The notes under the pieces are model-generated. The model ran no database searches and was not told the origin of the DNA. It saw only the letters and a program-made list of their open reading frames with translations. A stretch of 64,000 nt of DNA, taken from positions 2,257,501 to 2,321,500 of the forward strand of contig NZ_CP130831.1 of the NCBI RefSeq assembly GCF_030549525.1, in the 5' to 3' direction. Shown here in pieces: positions 52,942 through 61,964 of the stretch; positions within the stretch are counted from its first letter, which is position 1, and the number at the start of each line of letters is the position of its first letter. This DNA comes from Stenotrophomonas sp. 704A1 (GTDB lineage: Bacteria > Pseudomonadota > Gammaproteobacteria > Xanthomonadales > Xanthomonadaceae). The position numbers and the translations under genes were made by a program.

Positions 52942-54084
52942 TCAGATCACCTCGAGTTCGGCGCTCAGGGCGCCGGCCTGCTTCAGTGCTTCCAGGATCG
53001 CGATCAGGTCGCCCGGCGCCGCGCCCACGGCATTCACCGCGTGCACGATTTCATCCAGGGTGGTGCCGCCGTTGAACTTGAACATGCGGCTGCCATCGTT
53101 GGTGGCGGTGATGGTCGACTGCGGGGTGGCGACGGTCTGGCCGCCGGCGAACGCGTTGGGCTGGCTGACGTTGGTGTTCTCCTGGATGGTGACCGTCAGC
53201 GAGCCGTGCGAGATCGCCGCCGGGCCCACGCGCACCTGCTGGCCGATGACCACGGTGCCGGTGCGCGAATTGACCACGACCTTGGCCGGGGCCGCGCCGG
53301 GCGTCAGTTCCAGGTTCTCGATGCGCGCCAGCAGGCCGATGCGGGCGCCGGCATCGGTCGGTGCGCGCACGGCGACGGTGCCGCCATCCACAGCACGGGC
53401 CGAGCCTTCGCCGAAGGCATTGTTGAGTGCGCCCACCATCCGCGAGACGGTGGTGAAATCGCTGTTGTGCAGGTTCAGGGTGATCTCGCCGCTGGCGCCG
53501 AACACGTCCGGCAGCGCACGTTCGACGGTGGCGCCGTTGGGAATGCGGCCCACGCTGGGCACATTCACCGAGACCCGCGAACCATCCTTGCCCTGGGCAC
53601 CGAAGCCGCCGACGATCAGGTTGCCCTGCGCGATCGCATAGATCTGGCCATCGGCACCGCGCAGCGGCGCCATCAGCAGCGAACCGCCGCGCAGCGATAC
53701 GGCGTTGCCGATCGAGGACACGGTGATGTCGATCGGCTGGCCCGGCTTGGCGAAGGGCGGCAGCTCGGCATGGATCGCCACGGCCGCCACGTTCTTCAGC
53801 TGCGGGTTGACGTTGGGCGGCACGTTCACGCCCAGCTCGCCCAGCAGGTTCTTCAGGCTCTGCACGGTGAAGGGCGCCTGGCTGGTGCGGTCGCCGCTGC
53901 CATCCAGGCCGACCACCAGGCCGTAGCCCACCAGCGCATTGCCACGCACGCCCCCCACCTGCGCCAGATCCTTGATGCGCTCGGCGCTGGCCGGCGCGAC
54001 CGCTGCCACCATCAGGAAGAGTGATCCGCAGAGCGCCGCCGCGCGTCGCTGCCAGGCAGAAGAGAAGAGAGGTTTCATGGCCAT
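52942..54084 (-). CDS. flgI: Flagellar P-ring protein FlgI
   Basis: 380 residues. Signal peptide about 1-34 ([17 protein letters not shown]), then the P-ring domain ([31 protein letters not shown]). Start at 54084 or at the second Met two codons later. Forms the periplasmic bushing around the rod. Two nt after flgH. Confidence 0.97.
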   Translation of the reverse strand: MAMKPLFSSAWQRRAAALCGSLFLMVAAVAPASAERIKDLAQVGGVRGNALVGYGLVVGLDGSGDRTSQAPFTVQSLKNLLGELGVNVPPNVNPQLKNVAAVAIHAELPPFAKPGQPIDITVSSIGNAVSLRGGSLLMAPLRGADGQIYAIAQGNLIVGGFGAQGKDGSRVSVNVPSVGRIPNGATVERALPDVFGASGEITLNLHNSDFTTVSRMVGALNNAFGEGSARAVDGGTVAVRAPTDAGARIGLLARIENLELTPGAAPAKVVVNSRTGTVVIGQQVRVGPAAISHGSLTVTIQENTNVSQPNAFAGGQTVATPQSTITATNDGSRMFKFNGGTTLDEIVHAVNAVGAAPGDLIAILEALKQAGALSAELEVI

Positions 54085-54086
54085 GC

Positions 54087-54779
54087 TCAGAACGGGGTCA
54101 GCCCGGAATTGAAGAAGCGGCTCAGCCAGCCCATCGCGTTGGACTGCGCGACCGGACCGCGGCCGCCGTACACGATGCGGGCCTCGGCCACACGGCTGGA
54201 CGGAATGGTGTTGTCGGCACTGATGTCGCCCGGGCGCACCACGCCCTGCACCTGCACCAGTTCATCGCCCTGGTTCAGCCGCAGGTTCTTCTGGCCCTGC
54301 ACCACCAGGTTGCCGTTGGGCAGGCGCTGCACCACGGTCACGGTCACATTGCCCTGCAGGCGGTTGCTCTGCGCGCTGTTGCCCTTGCCGGTGAAGTCCC
54401 GCGAGCCCTTCGCCGTCGCGCTCAGGATGTCCTTGCCGCCCAGGGTGACCGGTGCGCCGAAGATCGACGGCGTGCCGATGCTGAGGTCCGACTCCTTGGC
54501 GGTGGCGGTGTTGGCGCTGGTCTGCGCGGTGGTGTTTTCCAGAAGGGTGATGGTCAGCAGATCGCCGACATCGCGTGCGCGCCGGTCCGAGTACAGCTGC
54601 AGGGTCGGGCCGGCGGCGTAGATCGCGCCAGCGGTCGGTTCAGCCTGCGGCGGCACGATCGGCTGCAGCGGTGCCATGGTGGGGTAGGGACGCACGTCGC
54701 CGGCGATCACGCAGCCGCCGAGCAGGGCAGCCACGGCGCAGGCGAGGGCGGTGCGGGCGAGGGAAGAGATGGGCGACAT
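54087..54779 (-). CDS. flgH: Flagellar L-ring lipoprotein FlgH
   Basis: 230 residues. Lipoprotein signal with lipobox LLGGC (Cys at about 22), then the L-ring domain ([37 protein letters not shown]). Outer-membrane ring. 22 nt after flgG. Confidence 0.97.
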   Translation of the reverse strand: MSPISSLARTALACAVAALLGGCVIAGDVRPYPTMAPLQPIVPPQAEPTAGAIYAAGPTLQLYSDRRARDVGDLLTITLLENTTAQTSANTATAKESDLSIGTPSIFGAPVTLGGKDILSATAKGSRDFTGKGNSAQSNRLQGNVTVTVVQRLPNGNLVVQGQKNLRLNQGDELVQVQGVVRPGDISADNTIPSSRVAEARIVYGGRGPVAQSNAMGWLSRFFNSGLTPF

Positions 54780-54801
54780 GGCGGTATCCGGGTTGGGCCG
54801 G

Positions 54802-55587
54802 TCAGAGCTTGTTGCTGAGGTAGCCGAGCATCGAGTCGGTGGTGGAGATCGCCTTGGCGTTCATTTCGTAGGCGCGCTGGGTTTCGATCATCGACACCAG
54901 CTCTTCCACCACGTTGACGTTGCTGCCTTCCAGGGCGCCCTGCACCACGGTGCCAAGGCCGTTCAGGCCGGGGTTGCCGTTCTGTGCCGGGCCCGATGCG
55001 GTGGTTTCCAGGAACAGGTTCTCGCCGCGGGCCTGCAGGCCGGCGGGATTGACGAAGTCGGTGAGGGTCAGCGCGCCCACTTCCACCGATGCGGCGTCGT
55101 CGGCCATCTTCACGCTGATGGTGCCGTCGGTACCGATGGTGACCGACTGCGCGCCTTCGGGGATCTGGATGCCCGGCTGCACCGGATACCCGCTGTTGGT
55201 GACCAGCTCGCTGTCCTGGTTGATCTTGAACGAGCCATCACGGGTGTAGGCCGAGCTGCCGTCGGGCATCTGCACTTCGAAGAAGCCGCGGCCGTTCACC
55301 ATCACGTCCAGGGCGCGGCCGGTCTGCTGCTGGCTGCCCTGTTCGAAGTTCTTGGCGGTGGCCACCACGCGCACGCCGGTGCCGATCTGCAGGCCGGTGG
55401 GCAGCTGCGTCTGCGCCGAAGAGGAACCGCCAGGCTGGCGCACCTGCTGGTACAGCAGGTCCTCGAAGCTGGCGCGGTCCTGCTTGAAGCCGGTGGTGTT
55501 GGTGTTGGCGAGGTTGTTGGAAACCACCGACATGCGCATCTGCTGCGCATCCAGTCCGGTTTTCGCGATCCACAATGCCTGGTTCAT
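54802..55587 (-). CDS. flgG: Distal rod protein FlgG
   Basis: 261 residues, standard length. Rod signature VSNNLANTNTTGFKQDRA near residue 22 and C-terminal EGSNVNVVEELVSMIETQRAYE region. Preceded by its own sigma-54 promoter at 55646-55659, so it heads a second transcript flgG-H-I-J-K-L. Confidence 0.97.
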   Translation of the reverse strand: MNQALWIAKTGLDAQQMRMSVVSNNLANTNTTGFKQDRASFEDLLYQQVRQPGGSSSAQTQLPTGLQIGTGVRVVATAKNFEQGSQQQTGRALDVMVNGRGFFEVQMPDGSSAYTRDGSFKINQDSELVTNSGYPVQPGIQIPEGAQSVTIGTDGTISVKMADDAASVEVGALTLTDFVNPAGLQARGENLFLETTASGPAQNGNPGLNGLGTVVQGALEGSNVNVVEELVSMIETQRAYEMNAKAISTTDSMLGYLSNKL

Positions 55588-55645
55588 CTTCGGAGTCCTG
55601 TCTGGGTGAAGCCGGCCGCGCGATGCGGCCCATGGGGGAGGTGGT

Positions 55646-55659
55646 GCAAGCGGCGTGCC
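55646..55659 (-). promoter_or_regulatory. Sigma-54 promoter of flgG
   Basis: Minus strand TGGCACGCCGCTTGCA, a full consensus at -24 and -12. Predicted start near 55634, about 47 nt before the ATG. It lies in the 103-nt spacer between flgF and flgG. A CGGAATTCCG palindrome lies 40 bp upstream of the -12 box (55681-55690), overlapping the last codons of flgF territory. Confidence 0.88.
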
Positions 55660-55690
55660 AGCAGCGGCGACGGCCGGTGCCGGAATTCCG

Positions 55691-56440
55691 TCAGCTGCCC
55701 AGGCGCAACAGGCTGTTGGCGCTGCGCGCGTTGTCGTCGCCGTGCTTGATCACCTGCACCTGCATTTCGTACTGGCGCTGCAGCTGGATCATCTGCACCA
55801 GTGCGCCGGCCGCATCCACGTTGCTGCCTTCCAGCTGGCCGCTGTGCACCGCCGTGCCCTGCGCCTGGGCGAAGGGCTGCAGCGGGTCGGTGTTGCGGAA
55901 CAGGCCGTCCAGCCCGCGTTGCAGGCGCTCGTCGGGCGCCTGCACGACCTTGATCCGGCCGATCATCGCCATCGTCTGCGGGCCTTCGCCCTGCGGGATG
56001 ATCGAGATCGTGCCGTCGTTGCCGATCTCCATCGCCTGGTAGGGCGGGATCGCGATCGGGTTGTTGTTGTCATCCAGCACCGGCCGGCCGCTGGAGGTCA
56101 CCAGCTGGCCGTTCGGGGTGACCGACAATGCGGCCCCCCGGGTGTAGGCCTCGCTGCCATCGGTGGCCTGCACGGCCAGCCAGGTGCCGGTCTGCAGCGA
56201 CAGGTCCAGTGGCTTGCCGGTGATCTGCTGCGCGCCGGGCACGCGGTTGAAGCCGGCATCGACGTGCAGTGCATCCACCCGCGAGGCAAAGCCCGGCCCA
56301 CGGATCGGGAAGGCCTCGGTGTTGGCCAGCGCTTCCTTGAAGCCGGGGGTGTCGGAGTTGGCGAGATTGTGGCTGAGCGTACCCTGCGCCTGCAGGGAGG
56401 CGCGGGCACCGGTCATCGCCACGTAAAGGGCTTTATCCAT
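55691..56440 (-). CDS. flgF: Proximal rod protein FlgF
   Basis: 249 residues. N-terminal MDKALYVAMTGARASLQAQ and the rod motif LSHNLANSDTPGFKEALA; C-terminal EGSNVDAAGALVQMIQLQRQYE region. 32 nt after flgE. Confidence 0.96.
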   Translation of the reverse strand: MDKALYVAMTGARASLQAQGTLSHNLANSDTPGFKEALANTEAFPIRGPGFASRVDALHVDAGFNRVPGAQQITGKPLDLSLQTGTWLAVQATDGSEAYTRGAALSVTPNGQLVTSSGRPVLDDNNNPIAIPPYQAMEIGNDGTISIIPQGEGPQTMAMIGRIKVVQAPDERLQRGLDGLFRNTDPLQPFAQAQGTAVHSGQLEGSNVDAAGALVQMIQLQRQYEMQVQVIKHGDDNARSANSLLRLGS

Positions 56441-56472
56441 GCGGGGAGTTCCGTGACAGGGTCAGCGCGTCA

Positions 56473-57696
56473 TCAACGGATGTTGATGACGGTCTGGGTG
56501 ATCTGGTCCTGGGTGGTGATCATCTGCGCGTTGGCCTGGAAGTTGCGCTGCGCGGTGATCATGTTGACCAGCTGCTCGGTGAGGTCGACGGTGGACGATT
56601 CCAGCGAACCGGCCTGGATCTTGCCCAGGTTGGAGGTATCGGCCGCACCGGTACGCGGGGTGCCCGAATCGAAGGTCTCCACCCACAGGTTGTTGCCCTT
56701 CTGTTCCAGCCCCTGCGGATTGTTGAAGCTGGTCAGTGCCACCTGGCCCAGCGCCTTGTCGTCGCCGTTGGAGTAACGGGCAAACACCACGCCGGTTTCC
56801 GACACGGTGATCTCGTTGAGCTTGCCGGCGGCGTAGCCGTCCTGCTGGGTGTTGCGCAGCGCGAACTTCTCGCCGTACTGGGTCGAGCCACTCACGTCCA
56901 GGGTCATGTTCAGCACGCCGGCGCCGGTGGTCGGGGTGAAGGTGCCGAGGCTGATCTTGCCGTTGGCCGGGGCGGTCAGCTTGCCGGCGTTGTCGAAGGT
57001 GACCGGGGTCGGGGTGCCGGCCGGCTGGCCGTCGACGTAGTTGTGCACGGTCCAGGCGTTGGTGGCGGCTTCCTTGACGAAGTAGGACACCTGGGTGTGG
57101 CTCACGCCCAGCGAGTCGTACACGGTGATGCCGCCGCTGGAATGGCTGTAGCTGTTGGAATCGGTCGGGTCGAAGGTACCCACCGTCGGCTGCTTGGCGT
57201 TGCCGGGCAGGGTGAAGCCGACCTTGACTTCGCTGGTCTGCTTGGGCGGGCTGTCGGTGGTCAGCAGCTGCAGGTCGACCAGGCGCCCGGCATCGAAGTT
57301 GGTGCCATCGGCGTTGGGGGCGAACACCTGCAGGCGTGCACCCTGCGGGTTGGTCACATAGCCGGCGGCATCGGTCTGGAAGTTGCCGGCGCGCGAATAC
57401 ACCCGTGCGCCGTTCATGTTCATGGTGAAGAAGCCTTCACCGGAGATCGCCATGTCCAGGCTGCGGCCGGTCTGCTCGTTGTTGCCCTGGATGAACTGCT
57501 GGGCGACGTTGGACACGCGCACGCCCGAACCGATCGCGTTCTTGGACAGGCCGTAGCTGGTGGCGGCGAACAGGTCGGCGAACTCGGCACGCGACTGCTT
57601 GAAGCCGGTGGTGTTGACGTTGGCGACGTTGTTGGCGGTGACGCTCAGGTCCGAGTTGGCGGCATTGATGCCGGACAGGGAAATGTTGAAGCCCAT
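56473..57696 (-). CDS. flgE: Flagellar hook protein FlgE
   Basis: 407 residues. Rod/hook signature VTANNVANVNTTGFKQSRAE at about 20-39, a Thr/Gly-rich middle with the hook D1/D2 domains, and a C-terminal helix (STVDLTEQLVNMITAQRNFQ). About 120 copies form the hook. 32 nt after flgD. Confidence 0.97.
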   Translation of the reverse strand: MGFNISLSGINAANSDLSVTANNVANVNTTGFKQSRAEFADLFAATSYGLSKNAIGSGVRVSNVAQQFIQGNNEQTGRSLDMAISGEGFFTMNMNGARVYSRAGNFQTDAAGYVTNPQGARLQVFAPNADGTNFDAGRLVDLQLLTTDSPPKQTSEVKVGFTLPGNAKQPTVGTFDPTDSNSYSHSSGGITVYDSLGVSHTQVSYFVKEAATNAWTVHNYVDGQPAGTPTPVTFDNAGKLTAPANGKISLGTFTPTTGAGVLNMTLDVSGSTQYGEKFALRNTQQDGYAAGKLNEITVSETGVVFARYSNGDDKALGQVALTSFNNPQGLEQKGNNLWVETFDSGTPRTGAADTSNLGKIQAGSLESSTVDLTEQLVNMITAQRNFQANAQMITTQDQITQTVINIR

Positions 57697-57728
57697 GGGA
57701 TGCTCCTTGTGGATGCGGGGTGTGCGGC

Positions 57729-58412
57729 TCAGCTGACGCGGAGCACGTAGTCGAGAGGGGCCGTGCCCAGGCCCTTGAGGTTCAGGTACAGGCCGTCGGA
57801 GCCGACCGTCACGCTTTCCACCGGTGCCTGTACGAAGGTGGACAGCTTGGTGCTCTTGCCGGTGGTATCCACGTGGTTGGCGACGATGCTGTACTTGCCC
57901 GGCTCCATGCGCTTGCCGTTGGCATCCTTGCCGTCCCAGGTGAACGCGGTTTCGCCGGCGGCCTTGGCTTCCACGCTGATCGAGGTGACCTTGGCGCCGT
58001 TGGCATCGGTGACGTCGACGGTGACGATGCCCGCGGCCGGGGCGGCCACGGTGCCTTCCACCGAACCCTCCTTTTCCAGCACCAGCTTTTCCGAGGGCAC
58101 CAGCACCTGGTGGCCGACCAGCGCGGCACCACGCAGCACCTGGTCGCTGGCCATCGATTCCTGGAAGCCCTTGACCGACTTGTTCAGATCGGTGATGCCC
58201 TGCACGGTCGACATCTGCGCCATCTGCGAGACCATCTGCGTGTTGTCCATCGGCTTCAGCGGGTCCTGGTGCTGCAGCTGCTCGGTCATCAGGCGCAGGA
58301 AATCGGCCTGGTCCAGCGTGTTCTTCTTCTTGGTGGCGTTGCTGTTGGGGGCGTTCAGGCCGAGCGCGGCGTAGACGTCCTGGTTGGTCTGGTTGTTGAC
58401 GGCGGTGGTCAT
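57729..58412 (-). CDS. flgD: Hook assembly scaffold FlgD
   Basis: 227 residues. The N-terminal part has the FlgD signature (LDQADFLRLMTEQLQHQDP, KPMDNTQMVSQMAQMSTVQG); the C-terminal half contains the FlgD Ig-like/tudor region (AFTWDGKDANGKRMEPGKY). Caps the growing hook and is later replaced by FlgK. Confidence 0.97.
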   Translation of the reverse strand: MTTAVNNQTNQDVYAALGLNAPNSNATKKKNTLDQADFLRLMTEQLQHQDPLKPMDNTQMVSQMAQMSTVQGITDLNKSVKGFQESMASDQVLRGAALVGHQVLVPSEKLVLEKEGSVEGTVAAPAAGIVTVDVTDANGAKVTSISVEAKAAGETAFTWDGKDANGKRMEPGKYSIVANHVDTTGKSTKLSTFVQAPVESVTVGSDGLYLNLKGLGTAPLDYVLRVS

Positions 58413-58435
58413 GGCGGTGTCCGGTGCAGCGGGCC

Positions 58436-58843
58436 TCAGCGGCCCATGGTCAGGGTGGCCAGGGCCAGTTCCTTGGCGGTGGTCAGCATCTCCACGCCCG
58501 CCTGGTAATTGCGCGAGGTCGAGATCAGGTTGACCATCTGCGCCACCGGATCGACGTCGGGCTGGTAGATGTAGCCGTCGCCGTCGGCCAGCGGGTGGCC
58601 CGGCTCGTAGCGCTTGATCGGCGCCGCATCGCTCTGGGTGATTTCCTTGACCTTCACCGAGGTGATGTTCGGGTCGGATTTGCTGGTCACCGCCTGGAAG
58701 ATCGGTTCCAGCGGCTTGTACACCGCGTCGGCGGAGCCGGCGATGCTGTCGGCGTTGGACAGGTTGGAGGCGATGGTGCTCATGCGCACGGACTGCGCCT
58801 GCAGCGCGGAGCCGGCGATGTCGAAGATCGGCAGGTTGCTCAT
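58436..58843 (-). CDS. flgC: Proximal rod protein FlgC
   Basis: 135 residues. Begins MSNLPIFDIAGSALQAQSVRM, with the motif ASNLSNADS, and ends with VNLISTSRNYQAGVEMLTTAKEL. Standard length. Three nt after flgB. Confidence 0.97.
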   Translation of the reverse strand: MSNLPIFDIAGSALQAQSVRMSTIASNLSNADSIAGSADAVYKPLEPIFQAVTSKSDPNITSVKVKEITQSDAAPIKRYEPGHPLADGDGYIYQPDVDPVAQMVNLISTSRNYQAGVEMLTTAKELALATLTMGR

Positions 58844-58846
58844 GGC

Positions 58847-59242
58847 TTATTGCCCCGTGATCGCGGTGAGCATGGAACGCACCTTGCTTTCGACGAAGCT
58901 CAGCGATGCACGGTATTCCAGCGCCGCGCGGCCGTAGGCTGCGCGTTCGGCGTCAGGATCGACGGTATTGCCGTCCAGGCTGGGCTGCACGCCCTCGCGC
59001 GCCACCTGGAACGGATTCAGGCCACCACCGATCTCGTAGTGCTGCTCGTTGGTGGTGGTCATCAGGCCGTTGGCATCCAGCCCCTGGGCGTGGCGCAGGG
59101 CCGAATCGAAGTCCAGGTCCTGGGCCTTGTAGCCGGGGGTGTCGGCATTGCCGAGGTTGCTGGCGATCAGCTTCATCCGCTGTTCGCGCAACGGCATGGC
59201 CTGGGCATGGACGCCCAGGTAGTCGGTAATCAGGTTGCGCAC
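58847..59242 (-). CDS. flgB: Proximal rod protein FlgB
   Basis: 131 residues from a GTG at 59242 (MRNLITDYLGVHAQAMPLRE). This start is chosen because GGGAG lies 6 nt upstream and the sigma-54 promoter at 59277-59290 predicts transcription from about 59265, which rules out the in-frame ATG at 59332. Rod motif LIASNLGNADTPGYKAQDLD at about 24. First gene of the flgB-C-D-E-F transcript. Confidence 0.96.
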   Translation of the reverse strand: MRNLITDYLGVHAQAMPLREQRMKLIASNLGNADTPGYKAQDLDFDSALRHAQGLDANGLMTTTNEQHYEIGGGLNPFQVAREGVQPSLDGNTVDPDAERAAYGRAALEYRASLSFVESKVRSMLTAITGQ

Positions 59243-59276
59243 GGTGCACTCCCACGGGAACGTTGCCCGGGAAGCT

Positions 59277-59290
59277 GCAAGGGGTGTGCC
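59277..59290 (-). promoter_or_regulatory. Sigma-54 promoter of flgB
   Basis: Minus strand TGGCACACCCCTTGCA, a full consensus. Predicted start near 59265 gives a leader of about 23 nt with GGGAG before the GTG. Confidence 0.9.
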
Positions 59291-59322
59291 AAAAGGGAAG
59301 GGCGGACGTGTGCCGCTGCGCT

Positions 59323-59390
59323 CGCCGGGCATGGCCCGGCGCTACCCTGGGGTGCTGCCAGAATCCGGTAGCGCCGGGCCATGCCCGGCG
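59323..59390. repeat. Head-to-head REP/SMAG pair between flgB and cheV
   Basis: A minus-oriented copy (59323-59346) and a plus-oriented copy (59367-59390) face each other across 20 nt, a BIME-like layout. They separate the end of cheV from the flgB promoter. Confidence 0.88.
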
Positions 59391-59403
59391 GAAGACCCCG
59401 GCG

Positions 59404-60348
59404 TTACGCCGCCATCGCGACCTTGCGCAGGCGGTCCAGCACGAAATCGGCCAGTTCGTGGGGGGAATACTTGGCGACGAAGGCATTGGCGCCGACGCGC
59501 TCCACCATCGCATTGTTGAACACGCCCGACAGGGACGTGTGCAGCAGCACATACAGGCCGGACAGCCCCGCGTGGCGCCGGATTTCCGTCGTCAGCGTGT
59601 AGCCGTCCATGGCCGGCATCTCGATGTCCGAGATCACCATCGCATAGCGCTCGGCCGGGTTTTCACCCGAGGCGTGGATCTGCAGCAGGTGGTCCAGCGC
59701 CTGCTTGCCATCGGACAGCAGGGTCGCGCCGACCCCCAGCTGGTCCAGCACGCTGCGGATCTGCTGGCGTGCCACCCGCGAGTCGTCCACCACCAGCACC
59801 TGCAGCTGCGGTGCGTCGGCGGGCATCGCCATGGCCGGGTCCAGCACCGCCTCGCCGCGCACCTGGGCGATGTCGGCGAGCACGCTTTCCACGTCGATCA
59901 CCTGGATCAGTTCGCCCTGAAAGCGGGTCACCGCGGTCAGGTAGCTCGACTCGGCGCCCAGCTCCGGGGGCGGATGGATGTCTTCCACCGCGATGTTGAC
60001 GATGCGTTCCACGCCGCTGACCAGGAAGCCCTGGATCGAACGGTTGAACTCGGTCACCACCAGGTAGCCCGGCGCGGTGTCCGCATCCGGCTCGCGTTCG
60101 GGGTGGCCGATGGCCAGGCCCAGGTCCAGCACCGGCACCGAGCGGCCACGCACGTCGGCTACGCCGGCGAACTGGGCGGGCAGCCCGGGTACCTGGAACA
60201 GCTCCGGGCGGCGCAGCACTTCCTGCACCTTGAAGACATTGACGCCAAAAAGCTGACGTCCGCCGAGACGGAACAGCAGCAGCGCCAGGCGGTTGTGGCC
60301 GGCCAGTCGGGTTCGCTGGTCGATCCGGTTGAGCAGGTCATGGGACAT
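59404..60348 (-). CDS. cheV: Chemotaxis coupling protein CheV
   Basis: 314 residues from the ATG at 60348 (MSHDLLNRIDQRTRLAGHNR). An N-terminal CheW-like domain (RLGGRQLFGVNVFKVQEVL, DVRGRSVPVLDLGLAIG) joined to a C-terminal receiver (LVVDDSRVARQQIRSVL; phospho-acceptor Asp in VISDIEMPAMDG; Lys in FVAKYSPHEL). It couples receptors to CheA and may buffer signalling by phosphorylation. A sigma-28-like -10 box ends 7 nt before the ATG. Confidence 0.96.
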   Translation of the reverse strand: MSHDLLNRIDQRTRLAGHNRLALLLFRLGGRQLFGVNVFKVQEVLRRPELFQVPGLPAQFAGVADVRGRSVPVLDLGLAIGHPEREPDADTAPGYLVVTEFNRSIQGFLVSGVERIVNIAVEDIHPPPELGAESSYLTAVTRFQGELIQVIDVESVLADIAQVRGEAVLDPAMAMPADAPQLQVLVVDDSRVARQQIRSVLDQLGVGATLLSDGKQALDHLLQIHASGENPAERYAMVISDIEMPAMDGYTLTTEIRRHAGLSGLYVLLHTSLSGVFNNAMVERVGANAFVAKYSPHELADFVLDRLRKVAMAA

Positions 60349-60355
60349 GGCTGCT

Positions 60356-60383
60356 GTATCGGCGGCGCAGCGGCGGAACTTGA
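60356..60383 (-). promoter_or_regulatory. Sigma-28-type promoter abutting the cheV start codon
   Basis: Minus strand TCAAG followed by GCCGATAC, with 16 nt between TCAA and the -10 box and 7 nt from the -10 box to the ATG. It predicts a leaderless mRNA, as at motC. Confidence 0.6.
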
Positions 60384-60449
60384 GGGCGGTGTGCCGAGCT
60401 GCATGTGGCTCGGCGCGGCAGGGCAGGGCCGTTGCCCGGTTCGCCGGTG

Positions 60450-60465
60450 TGGCATGCGCCTTGCA
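60450..60465 (+). promoter_or_regulatory. Sigma-54 promoter of flgA
   Basis: TGGCATGCGCCTTGCA with GG-N10-GC spacing. Predicted start near 60476, a leader of about 25 nt including AGGAGG before the ATG at 60501. Confidence 0.88.
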
Positions 60466-60500
60466 CGCATCCGGGCCAGATCCCATCGACAGGAGGCGCC

Positions 60501-61157
60501 ATGCGCCGGGTCACATGTCTGATTGCCCTCGCGCTGGCCACGGCGGCGCCGTGGGCGGCCGCCGCCGACTGGCAGCCGGTGGCGAGCATCCGTGCCGCCG
60601 CCCTCTCCACCCTGCCGGCAGGCACTAATGGCGAGGCGGTCGTGGCCGATGCGCTGCGCCTGCCGCGCTGTGGCAGCGGGTTGCAGGTGCAGCCCACCGC
60701 CACCACCACGGTGGAGGTCAACTGTCCCGATGCCGGCGGCTGGCGCCTGTTCGTACCGGTAAAGGTGCGGCGCAACCAGACGGTACTGGTGCTGACCCGG
60801 GGCATCGGCACTGGAGAAACCATTGCCGCCGCCGATATCAGTACTGCCCAGCGCGATGCAGCGCGGATTGCCGGCGCGGTGCTGGCCGATCCGGCCGCAG
60901 CGGTCGGGCGGATCGCCCGCCGGCCGTTGTCGGCGGGGACCCTGCTGTCGAGCAACGATCTGGTGGCGCAACGTCTCATCAAGCGTGGAGACAATGTGGC
61001 GCTGGTCTCGCGCCGCGGCGCGGTCGAGGTCCGTATCGCCGGGCGGGCGCTGGGCGATGCCGGCCAGGACGAACGGGTCTCGGTCGAGAACCTGTCCTCG
61101 CGGCGGATCGTGCAGGGCACGGTGAACGCGGCCGGTGACGTAATCGTGGCGCGTTGA
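60501..61157 (+). CDS. flgA: P-ring assembly chaperone FlgA
   Basis: 218 residues from the ATG at 60501, with AGGAGG 4 nt upstream. Signal peptide about 1-22 (LIALALATAAPWAAAA), then the FlgA domains including a SAF-type region (VLTRGIGTGETIAAADIS; GRIARRPLSAGTLLSSNDL). Helps FlgI polymerise in the periplasm. Transcribed away from cheV. Confidence 0.95.
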   Translation: MRRVTCLIALALATAAPWAAAADWQPVASIRAAALSTLPAGTNGEAVVADALRLPRCGSGLQVQPTATTTVEVNCPDAGGWRLFVPVKVRRNQTVLVLTRGIGTGETIAAADISTAQRDAARIAGAVLADPAAAVGRIARRPLSAGTLLSSNDLVAQRLIKRGDNVALVSRRGAVEVRIAGRALGDAGQDERVSVENLSSRRIVQGTVNAAGDVIVAR

Positions 61158-61175
61158 AATATTGCAGAATTCCCC

Positions 61176-61202
61176 TAAAGATCACGGCCCTGTGGCCGTT
61201 AT
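61176..61202 (+). promoter_or_regulatory. Sigma-28 promoter of flgM
   Basis: TAAA-N15-GCCGTTAT in the 75-nt gap between flgA and flgM. Predicted start near 61209, about 24 nt before the ATG. FlgM can thus be made both from the early flgA promoter and from a FliA promoter, a common feedback arrangement. Confidence 0.9.
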
Positions 61203-61232
61203 CCCTTGTGAACGGCAACTCCAGGACACCCC

Positions 61233-61538
61233 ATGAGCCAGAAAATCGACGGCAACCTGCAGGTCCCCCAGGCACTGCGCAGCGTGACGACCCCGGCCGC
61301 CAAGCCTGGCGTCAGCAGCGATTCGGCGGCCCGCCCGGTCGAGGCGGCCGACAGCCTGCGCCTGACCGGCGAAGCCACCAACCTGCAGGCGCTCGAGCGT
61401 GAACTGAGCACCGCCCCGGCCATCGACGCCCAGCGCGTGGCGGCCGTGCGCGAATCGCTGCAGAACGGCACCTACAAGATCAATCCGGACGCGATCGCTT
61501 CGCGCATGCTTGAGCTGGACCAGCAGCTGCAAGGATGA
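61233..61538 (+). CDS. flgM: Anti-sigma-28 factor FlgM
   Basis: 101 residues. Disordered, Ala/Ser-rich N-terminal half with DSLRLTG, and the conserved FliA-binding helices at the C-terminus (DAQRVAAVRESLQNGTYKIN, RMLELDQQL). Holds FliA inactive until exported through the finished hook. Stop overlaps flgN by 4 bases. Confidence 0.96.
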   Translation: MSQKIDGNLQVPQALRSVTTPAAKPGVSSDSAARPVEAADSLRLTGEATNLQALERELSTAPAIDAQRVAAVRESLQNGTYKINPDAIASRMLELDQQLQG

Positions 61539-61873
61539 TCGCGGCGATGAGCGAGCCGCTGCAGCGACTGGCCGAGGCCCTGGACGTTGAACGCCAGGCC
61601 CTGGTCGAGCACGACGTGCATGCCCTGATCCGTGCCACCGGCGCCAAGCTCGAAGCGCTGCGTGCGCTGGAAGGCACGCCGCCGGTGGGCGAGGGCGAAC
61701 AGCTGCAGGCACTGGCCGAGCGCAACCGGGCCAACGGCGTGCTGCTGTCGCGGCGGCGGCGCGAGGTCAACTGGGCGCTGCGGCAGATGGGCCGCACCGA
61801 AGATGCCTCGGCCTACGACGCCAAGGGCCAATCGCACACCGTCACCGCGCGCCGGCCGCTGGCCGTCGCCTGA
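61535..61873 (+). CDS. flgN: FlgK/FlgL chaperone FlgN
   Basis: 112 residues, helical (LQRLAEALDVERQALVEHD; RRRREVNWALRQMG). Start ATG overlaps the flgM stop (ATGA); an ATG four codons later is possible. FlgN carries FlgK and FlgL to the export gate. Confidence 0.92.
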   Translation: MIAAMSEPLQRLAEALDVERQALVEHDVHALIRATGAKLEALRALEGTPPVGEGEQLQALAERNRANGVLLSRRRREVNWALRQMGRTEDASAYDAKGQSHTVTARRPLAVA

Positions 61874-61964
61874 CAGACCGGCGGTCGCCTGACCGCCTCC
61901 AGCGGGCTGTGACCGATCGCACGAGCGCGTATATTGGGCGCCTGTTTGATCGCTCCGAGCTGCC

